DNA from: an uncultured Sinobacteraceae bacterium
GTDB lineage: Bacteria > Pseudomonadota > Gammaproteobacteria > Steroidobacterales > Steroidobacteraceae
Direction: 5' to 3'
Length of the DNA: 28,932 bases
Assembly (NCBI GenBank): GCA_937902995.1
Contig: CALEKY010000111.1
Coordinates: 1 to 28,932 of the forward strand
Shown: one piece after another, positions 24,743 through 28,932 of the stretch
Layout of the letters: every line of letters begins with the position of its first letter
Numbering within the stretch: the stretch's first letter is position 1
Notes under the pieces: model-generated
The model's input: only the letters and a program-made list of their open reading frames with translations
Told to the model about the DNA's origin: nothing
The model's database searches: none
Position numbers and translations under genes: made by a program

Positions 24743-24909
24743 TGAACGTGAAAGCAAAGATTCGCGAATGGGTCGCGGCTCGCGGCGCTAAGAGTTCTGA
24801 CGCTATCACGATGGCGCTGATTCTCGAAGTGATCGAGCTGCGCGCGAAAGTGGAAAAGCTGGAAGCAGCGAACGAAAAGGGATTCCTCGCGAAGTTGGGG
24901 CGCAAATGA
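24742..24909 (+). CDS. Small coiled-coil protein
   Basis: A 55-residue ORF starting at ATG 24742, one base overlapping the capsid stop, and ending in ATGA overlap with the next gene. The C-terminal half (LILEVIELRAKVEKLEAANE) has a leucine heptad pattern and should form a short coiled coil. It may help assembly, for example as a decoration or scaffold-like peptide. That is inferred from position only. Confidence 0.65.
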   Translation: MNVKAKIREWVAARGAKSSDAITMALILEVIELRAKVEKLEAANEKGFLAKLGRK

Positions 24910-25355
24910 CGCGAGACGAGCTTTATCAAAAGCTAGAAGCTGCGGTGCGGGCTGACGATGTTGACGCGCTCGTTTCGCTGGACTCTGAAGTGCAGAGCGA
25001 CGCCTACAGGCGGACAGCTGCATCCGAATGTAAGCGCGCCGTCTCGGGGCTGAAAGACAAAAAAGCTGCCTCGCTGATCATTGCGCTTAGTGCTGAGCTG
25101 ATGGTTCTACGCGATCGCACCGCAGTCCTGCTATCCATTCAGGCGCTGAGACGCAGGCTGCTGGAGCGGCGCACCGAGGCGCTGGAGGCCGCACAACGCG
25201 AGCAGAAGTTCTGCGGCGTGTGGCAACGCGCGCTGCCATACAAGCGCGGCAACTTTACGACCTTCGACGGTTCGCTGTGGGTTGCATTGCGTGATACCAG
25301 CGGATCGAAACCCGGCGAGCACCCCGAGGACTGGCAACTATGCGTCAAGCGATGA
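24906..25355 (+). CDS. Virion-like protein with C-terminal carbohydrate-binding-like module
   Basis: A 149-residue protein. Residues 1-95 are helical and charged (DELYQKLEAAVRADDVDALV). Residues about 103-149 resemble the short aromatic module found in many phage proteins and related to CBM5/12: FCGVWQRALPYKRGNFTTFD, GSLWVALRDTSGSKPGEHPE, DWQLCVKR. Such modules often sit on capsid or tail surfaces and may bind glycans. It overlaps both neighbours by 4 nt, in the middle of the structural genes. It may decorate the head or tail. Confidence 0.72.
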   Translation: MTRDELYQKLEAAVRADDVDALVSLDSEVQSDAYRRTAASECKRAVSGLKDKKAASLIIALSAELMVLRDRTAVLLSIQALRRRLLERRTEALEAAQREQKFCGVWQRALPYKRGNFTTFDGSLWVALRDTSGSKPGEHPEDWQLCVKR

Positions 25356-25519
25356 CCATTCGATTAGATGATGAGATGATTTTCCGCCAACTGCGCGAGC
25401 GCATCGCCGAGCTGCGCGCGACGGGCATGGAGGTTCGGTTGGCTTACCTCGCCGTTGTCGTCGAGGGCGACGAGGATCGCCAGACCCTACACATCCCCGC
25501 GTATGAGAGGGCGGCATAA
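25352..25519 (+). CDS. Tiny ORF in the structural operon
   Basis: A 55-residue ORF starting at ATG 25352 in ATGA overlap with the previous stop; an in-frame ATG lies at 25340. The sequence MTIRLDDEMIFRQLRERIAE then LRATGMEVRLAYLAVVVEG looks like a small alpha/beta fold. No family is recognised. The tight overlap, and a start only one base after its stop for the next gene, support it being translated. Confidence 0.6.
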   Translation: MTIRLDDEMIFRQLRERIAELRATGMEVRLAYLAVVVEGDEDRQTLHIPAYERAA

Positions 25520-25520
25520 G

Positions 25521-25673
25521 ATGGCGAACCGTGGATTTCGTCGTTACGACGTTCAAGGTTGGAATCGCTTCCGTGAGGACGTGAGGCGCGAACAACGCGA
25601 GCAACGCGAGAAGCGACACAAGCCAAAGAAGCGCGAGCGAATCGAGGATAAGGGCGAATGGCACAAGCGATAG
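25521..25673 (+). CDS. Tiny very basic ORF before the tape measure
   Basis: A 50-residue ORF starting at ATG 25521, one base after the previous stop, and overlapping the tape-measure start by 16 bases. About half the residues are Arg, Lys or Glu (FREDVRREQREQREKRHKPK). In many phages two short ORFs precede the tape measure and act as tail chaperones joined by a programmed frameshift; position fits, but the sequence does not resemble them. The function is unknown. Confidence 0.55.
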   Translation: MANRGFRRYDVQGWNRFREDVRREQREQREKRHKPKKRERIEDKGEWHKR

Positions 25674-27640
25674 GAAGCCTCTTAGTCGAGATCGGCGCGG
25701 ATACGTCCGGACTCGAATCCGGAGGCCGTCGTGCGTCTAAGAGCATGGATGACCTGGGCCGACAGGCGGCAGCACTGGGCGCACGTATGGCCGCGCTGGG
25801 CGCTGCTGCGGCGGCGGTTGGGGCGGCGTTCACAGCCAAGCTCGTCAAGTCTGGCCTGGAGGCGATCGACTCCCAGGCGAAGCTTGCGCGATCGTTGGAT
25901 GCGTCCATAGATGGATTGCGCGGGCTTCAGTTGGCCGCTAGCGAGGCGGGCGTAAAGAACGAACAGCTCACGAGCGCCCTGCGCAACCTCAACGCGAGGC
26001 TTGGCGAGGCGATGCGTGGCACGGGTGAGGGCAAGGCGGCGCTGGATGCGCTGGGCCTATCGGCGCGTGCGTTGTCACAACTGGACACGGATCAGCGCAT
26101 GGCGGTCATTGCCGATCGGATGCGGGAACTCGGTTTGAGTTCATCGCAGGCAGCGGACCTGCTGCGAAAGCTCGGCTTTGAGAACGAGAACTTCGTCCCG
26201 CTGATGCTGGCCGGTGGTGATGCGATCCGGCAAGCACGTCAGGACGTGGACGCATTCGGCATAAGCCTGTCGGCAGTCGATGCGGCCAAGGTCGAGATGG
26301 CCAACGATGCGATGGCCCGCATCGGCCTGACGTTTGAGGCGATCCGCAAGGAATTGACGATCGCCCTTGCGCCGTTGCTGAAAGAACTCGCCGACCGATT
26401 CAACGCACTGTCGCGCGAGAACCAGGGCTTTGCTGGCATCGCACGGTCAACGGCCGAGACGGTTATCACGGCGTTTGGCAAGGTCGCCGATGCGCTGCGC
26501 GTTCTACAGATCGCATTCAAGAGCATCGAGCTAGTTGTACAGACGCTGAAGGCGACGCAGATCACTGTTGCCGAAGCGATCATTCGGTTATGGGCCGGGG
26601 TGGGCGATGAGCTCATGGCTGTGGTCAACGCCGGGATTCGCGGCCTGAACGCATTGGGCGCGAATCTCGCCGAGATTCCCTCGCCGAGCGATTCGGCATT
26701 CGTGCGCGGCCTGCGTGAGATGGGCGCACAGGCACGCGCGGAAGTGGGTCAAGTTCGCATGGAGTTGCTGGACCTCGTGACGGCGGAATGGCCGAGCAAG
26801 GGCGTCGAGGAATTCTTGGCGGCGGTTCGTGAGCGCGCACAGGAGGCCGCCGAAGCCGTGGCGGGCGTTGCCATCGGCGGCGCAGGCGCAGACCTCGGCG
26901 GCGGCGACAACGAGGAAGCCGAACGGCGACAGAAGGAACTCGACGCGCAACGCGAAGCGCTGGAAATGAAGCTTCAGCAGATCCGCGAGTACGCGATGAC
27001 GGAGGACGAGCTCGAGATCGAGCGGCATATCGAGCGCATGGAGCGATTGCGCGCAGCGCTGGAAGAGGAACTGATTACGAAGGAAGAATTCAAGGAACTC
27101 GAAGTCGCACTCGAAGAGAAGCACCGGGCGCGGCTCGAAGAGATCGCCAAGCGCGCCGCGAAGTCACAAGAGAACGTCGAGAAGGCAAGCCTTGCCGCGC
27201 GGTACAAGATGGCGGCGGACCAAGCGCAGAACGCGCTAGCGATGGTTTCGACGCACTCGCGGAAAATGTTTGAAGTGAACAAGGTGGCCGGCATCGCTAA
27301 TGCCGTTGTGAGCACCTACACGGGTGTTGCGAAGGCGCTGGAAAATCCTTGGCCCCTGAACCTCGCCGCCGCTGCATCCACCTTGGCAATGGGTCTGGCG
27401 CAGATTTCACAAATCAAGTCAGCGAGCTTCAGCGGCGGCGGCGGAGGCACGGCTCCGTCTCTGGCTGGAAGCCCAGGAACACCTGTTACACCCGTCGCCT
27501 CCAGTGCGCCCGCGCAAAGCGGAGTTATCGTCGTCGAAGGCATTGATGAGAAATCACTCTTTTCAGGTCGCGCAGTGCGTGAACTTGCCGAGAAGCTGCA
27601 GGAGCACATCCGCGACGGCGGCACAGTTCGGTTTGCTTGA
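25658..27640 (+). CDS. Phage tail tape-measure protein
   Basis: A 660-residue protein. The N-terminus (GSLLVEIGADTSGLESGGRR) and the hydrophobic ALGARMAALGAAAAAVGAAF are typical of tape measures of lambda-like tails. A long helical core follows, with coiled coils at about 420-520. The end has the classic pattern KMFEVNKVAGIANAVVSTYT, GVAKALENPWPLNLAAAAST, AMGLAQISQIKSASF and a glycine-rich linker. If the usual 1.5 angstrom per residue holds, the tail would be near 100 nm long, an inference. No tail tube, terminator or baseplate gene is present, so the protein would have to act in a helper's tail or shorten it. The ATG at 25658 overlaps the previous ORF. Confidence 0.88.
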   Translation: MAQAIGSLLVEIGADTSGLESGGRRASKSMDDLGRQAAALGARMAALGAAAAAVGAAFTAKLVKSGLEAIDSQAKLARSLDASIDGLRGLQLAASEAGVKNEQLTSALRNLNARLGEAMRGTGEGKAALDALGLSARALSQLDTDQRMAVIADRMRELGLSSSQAADLLRKLGFENENFVPLMLAGGDAIRQARQDVDAFGISLSAVDAAKVEMANDAMARIGLTFEAIRKELTIALAPLLKELADRFNALSRENQGFAGIARSTAETVITAFGKVADALRVLQIAFKSIELVVQTLKATQITVAEAIIRLWAGVGDELMAVVNAGIRGLNALGANLAEIPSPSDSAFVRGLREMGAQARAEVGQVRMELLDLVTAEWPSKGVEEFLAAVRERAQEAAEAVAGVAIGGAGADLGGGDNEEAERRQKELDAQREALEMKLQQIREYAMTEDELEIERHIERMERLRAALEEELITKEEFKELEVALEEKHRARLEEIAKRAAKSQENVEKASLAARYKMAADQAQNALAMVSTHSRKMFEVNKVAGIANAVVSTYTGVAKALENPWPLNLAAAASTLAMGLAQISQIKSASFSGGGGGTAPSLAGSPGTPVTPVASSAPAQSGVIVVEGIDEKSLFSGRAVRELAEKLQEHIRDGGTVRFA

Positions 27641-27654
27641 TGAAGGAGTCTCGA

Positions 27655-27852
27655 ATGGACGAAGAATTCATTGCGCTCATGGACAAGGCCGTAGACGAGG
27701 CTTTGCGGACGATGAATAACCCTGTGCTATATGCGATCCCGCGTGACCTGCTAGTGGTCTTTGCGGCGCACGCATGCTCGATTGAGGTTCGCAATGCCAT
27801 CGCCGAGCAGTTCGAGCACTTACGGCAGGCAGAAAAAGCATCGAAGCAGTAG
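27655..27852 (+). CDS. Small helical protein after the tape measure
   Basis: A 65-residue acidic helical protein (MDEEFIALMDKAVDEALRTM). The ATG at 27655 has AAGGAG upstream; an earlier in-frame ATG at 27640 overlaps the tape-measure stop. It contains one cysteine in AAHACSIEVRNAI. It is the last gene of the plus-strand operon and is followed by an array of hairpins. No family is recognised. Confidence 0.65.
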   Translation: MDEEFIALMDKAVDEALRTMNNPVLYAIPRDLLVVFAAHACSIEVRNAIAEQFEHLRQAEKASKQ

Positions 27853-27857
27853 CGCCC

Positions 27858-27973
27858 ATTGCTACAAAAGATCGCGGACCGTCGATCTTTTTCGCTTGAG
27901 GCGGCATGACCCGTGCGGCGCTCCAGCGATTGCTGCAAAAAAGAACGCGGACCGACGTTCTTTTTCGCTTGAG
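27858..27973. repeat. Two tandem terminator-like hairpin units with compensatory changes
   Basis: Units of 43 bases (27858-27900) and 45 bases (27929-27973) are near copies. Each holds a stem with A-rich 5' and T-rich 3' sides: AAAAGATCG/CGATCTTTT with an 8-base loop, and AAAAAGAACG/CGTTCTTTTT with an 8-base loop. Both loops contain CGGACCG. The GATC and GAAC/GTTC stems differ but still pair. They can terminate transcription from both sides. Confidence 0.75.
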
Positions 27974-28064
27974 CAAGCCGAAAAGCTGACCGGGAAGGTG
28001 AGAAAGGGTTACCTCGTGAGGCAACCCTTTTTGCCGCGCGGCATGACCCGTGCGGCGCTCCAGC
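27901..28064. repeat. Perfect 27-bp direct repeat, copies 137 bases apart
   Basis: A 27-base sequence at 27901-27927 recurs exactly at 28038-28064. Both begin GCGGCATGACCCGTGCGGCG. Each copy follows a hairpin ending in a T run, so the pattern is hairpin then repeat, twice. The repeat has no coding role that I can see. Confidence 0.85.
28003..28032 (+). terminator. Intrinsic terminator after the plus-strand operon
   Basis: AAAGGGTT (28003-28010) pairs with AACCCTTT (28023-28030), with an inner CCTC/GAGG pairing, and runs into TTTTT. It is the third hairpin downstream of the last plus-strand gene. Confidence 0.75.
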
Positions 28065-28094
28065 CCGTTACGGAAAAATTCCGGAACGGAAAAA

Positions 28095-28108
28095 GTCGGA
28101 ATTCCGAC
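28095..28108. repeat. Perfect 14-bp palindrome
   Basis: GTCGGAATTCCGAC is its own reverse complement. Just before it, ACGGAAAAA occurs twice (28070 and 28086) with TTCCGGAA between. It could be a protein-binding site or a further hairpin. Confidence 0.5.
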
Positions 28109-28124
28109 AGTTAACGATGCGCAC

Positions 28125-28155
28125 AAAAAAGCCCGAGCCGTGGGCGCTCGGGCTT
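28125..28155 (-). terminator. Intrinsic terminator of the minus-strand gene pair
   Basis: On the minus strand AAGCCCGAGC (28146-28155) and GCTCGGGCTT (28129-28138) form a perfect 10-bp stem around a 7-base loop, followed by a T run. It lies 33 bases after the stop of the minus-strand gene at 28188. Confidence 0.85.
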
Positions 28156-28187
28156 GAGGTCAAAACGGAAACATGTTTCCCAGGGTT

Positions 28188-28382
28188 TCAGTACTCGTCC
28201 GCGCGCTCCTTCAGCAGCCGACCGAACATGCGAATGAAATGCCCGCTGTGACTCTTGGGCGTCTCGCGTGCGGCGGTTTCGATCCCTTCCGTGAATGCCA
28301 GCGAGATATGCCGGTCGATCGCTTCTTTAGTGGCTTGCTCGACGCGCTGACGGGCTTGGCGTTGTTGGGTGCGCTTGCTCAT
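28188..28382 (-). CDS. Small basic helical protein, unknown
   Basis: A 64-residue protein starting at ATG 28380-28382, which overlaps the preceding stop as ATGA. It is basic and helical (MSKRTQQRQARQRVEQATKE, HSGHFIRMFGRLLKERADEY). I do not recognise a family. It is the second gene of a two-gene minus-strand operon facing the structural operon, the position where element-control genes are often found. Confidence 0.65.
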   Translation of the reverse strand: MSKRTQQRQARQRVEQATKEAIDRHISLAFTEGIETAARETPKSHSGHFIRMFGRLLKERADEY

Positions 28383-28735
28383 GTTCCGGGCCTCTGTGCC
28401 TCGCCGAGGCGCTCCCGTGCGCGATCCAAGATGCCGCACATCGCATAGCCCACGCGACAGAGCGTTCCCTCTGAGAGCGCTTCCGCGTCTATCGCCGTGA
28501 GCAGATCAGCCAGACCGTAGAGCTGATCGACGTAGGACGCCACGTCGTCGATGACGCTCATGGGATCGGTTTCGCGCTCGGGCTTGACGGCGAGTTCCGC
28601 GCGGGCGCGGGCAAACGAGATCATGCGGAGCGCATCCTCCATGCGCCCGTTGCCGATGTGCTCGGCGATCTGATCGAGGTTGACGATTAACCCCCTGGGG
28701 ATCGAGGGGGACGTGGATACGCTGGTCTTAGGCAT
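28379..28735 (-). CDS. Small helical protein, first gene of the minus-strand pair
   Basis: A 118-residue protein starting at ATG 28733-28735 with AAGGAG upstream. It is helical: LDQIAEHIGNGRMEDALRMI, VIDDVASYVDQLYGLADLLT, TLCRVGYAMCGILDRARERL. No DNA-binding motif is evident. Similar short proteins occur in prophages without known function. The open frame extends to 28924 through the att repeat, but that part is not coding. It could be an immunity or accessory gene of the element, though nothing proves this. Confidence 0.7.
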   Translation of the reverse strand: MPKTSVSTSPSIPRGLIVNLDQIAEHIGNGRMEDALRMISFARARAELAVKPERETDPMSVIDDVASYVDQLYGLADLLTAIDAEALSEGTLCRVGYAMCGILDRARERLGEAQRPGT

Positions 28736-28767
28736 GTCATGACTCCTTAGAAGTCGTGGTGTGCTTA

Positions 28768-28802
28768 GCCGCTCGCCGGTGCTAACGACACTGGCGGGCG
28801 GC
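28768..28802. repeat. Imperfect 14-bp inverted repeat upstream of the minus-strand pair
   Basis: GCCGCTCGCCGGTG (28768-28781) and CACTGGCGGGCGGC (28789-28802) pair with two mismatches around a 7-base loop. It lies between the start of the minus-strand pair and the right end, and could be an operator or a replication or excision signal. Confidence 0.5.
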
Positions 28803-28836
28803 GCTCGTGACAGACTGAAGGAGTGTTTTTGGAGAG

Positions 28837-28857
28837 TTGGCCCCATCCTTGGCCCCA
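28837..28857. repeat. Paired TTGGCCCCA sites inside the right end
   Basis: TTGGCCCCA occurs at 28837-28845 and 28849-28857, 12 bases apart start to start and in the same orientation as the pair near the integrase. They lie 26 bases inside the right repeat. They are candidate arm-type integrase sites. Confidence 0.55.
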
Positions 28858-28882
28858 ATGACTTAGCGAAGCGCTCGTAAGT

Positions 28883-28932
28883 ATTGGTCGGGACGGCGAG
28901 ATTCGAACTCGCGACCCCTTGCACCCCATGCA
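28883..28932. repeat. Right attachment repeat
   Basis: Perfect 50-base copy of 18672-18721. The identity may run further, since the window ends inside it. It is the 3' half of the tRNA-Pro gene at the element's right boundary. Confidence 0.9.
28885..28932 (-). tRNA. tRNA-Pro (anticodon GGG), 3' part only; gene cut by window end
   Basis: Read on the minus strand, this holds the anticodon loop ATGGGGT with anticodon GGG, the 3' anticodon strand GCAAG, the T stem GCGAG/CTCGC with TTCGAAT loop, acceptor strand CGTCCCG, discriminator A and CCA (28885-28887). The 5' half should start beyond 28932 with a matching CGGGACG. Since the element lies downstream of the tRNA's 3' end, this copy is expected to be the intact, working gene. 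Confidence 0.8.

Larger units (their letters stand above)
18672..28932. mobile_element. Integrated phage-satellite-like element, about 10.2 kb, in tRNA-Pro(GGG)
   Basis: Bounded by 50-bp perfect direct repeats; the unit from one repeat to the next is 10,211 bases. It encodes an integrase next to the left repeat, an AlpA-like regulator, small ORFs, a small terminase subunit, an HK97-type capsid, a virion-like protein and a tape measure, then two opposing ORFs by the right repeat. I find no large terminase, portal, head protease, tail tube, baseplate, lysis or replicase gene. Reading frames are intact and overlap by 1-16 bases, which argues against a rotting prophage. A satellite using a helper phage is the leading reading; a minimal remnant under selection is the alternative. 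Confidence 0.88.

Noticed and set aside
27858..28064. Possible CRISPR array because of repeats with spacers
   Set aside because: There are only two copies of each repeat type, spacing is irregular, and the repeats are terminator-like hairpins; no cas genes are present.

Overview
The window is G+C-rich DNA from a bacterium, most likely a member of the Pseudomonadota and perhaps a gammaproteobacterium. The reasons are the codon usage, Tat/lipoprotein-type signal peptides, an HWE-type histidine kinase, a tRNA gene with an encoded CCA end, and a DUF4102-type integrase with an AlpA-like regulator. The genus cannot be fixed from the sequence alone.

Positions 1-12,000 hold a carbohydrate-use region. 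A serine hydroxymethyltransferase gene (116-1372) converges on a sugar ABC-transporter ATPase gene. The ATPase gene diverges from a family GH1 beta-glucosidase gene. Converging on the latter is a tight five-gene minus-strand operon that reads 11,696 to 4,048: a PF10091/GH144-like secreted glucanase, a lipoprotein sugar-binding protein, two permeases and a large exported discoidin/(alpha/alpha)6-barrel hydrolase. The last four genes are joined by 4-nt stop/start overlaps. Together they read as secreted depolymerisation, import and intracellular hydrolysis of a beta-glucan, plausibly a beta-1,2-glucan.

Positions 12,556-15,325 encode a PAS-GAF-PAS-PAS-HWE histidine kinase and a stand-alone receiver. 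The kinase appears to carry a one-base deletion in its last 20 codons; restoring the base recreates a GTGA overlap with the receiver. Positions 15,643-18,526 hold ordinary chromosomal genes: a lipoprotein alpha/beta hydrolase, a GFA-family protein, a small membrane protein, a small exported protein and an EF-hand protein.

Positions 18,672-28,932 are one integrated mobile element of about 10.2 kb, bounded by perfect 50-bp direct repeats. The repeats are the 3' part of a tRNA-Pro(GGG) gene. The right copy is the real tRNA, cut by the window end; the left copy is the duplicated 3' end. The element encodes a tyrosine integrase, an AlpA-like regulator, a series of very small overlapping ORFs, a P27-like small terminase subunit, an HK97-type major capsid protein, a carbohydrate-binding-like virion protein and a tape-measure protein, with two minus-strand ORFs at the far end. 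I see no large terminase, portal, protease, tail tube, baseplate, replicase or lysis gene. The compact, undamaged layout looks more like a phage satellite that brings its own capsid and tape measure to a helper phage than a decayed prophage. Its non-coding DNA is rich in structure: paired TTGGCCCCA sites inside both ends, 11-bp iterons, a G-quadruplex-forming tract, a hairpin covering the alpA-like ribosome-binding site, and a terminal array of duplicated hairpins with compensatory changes.
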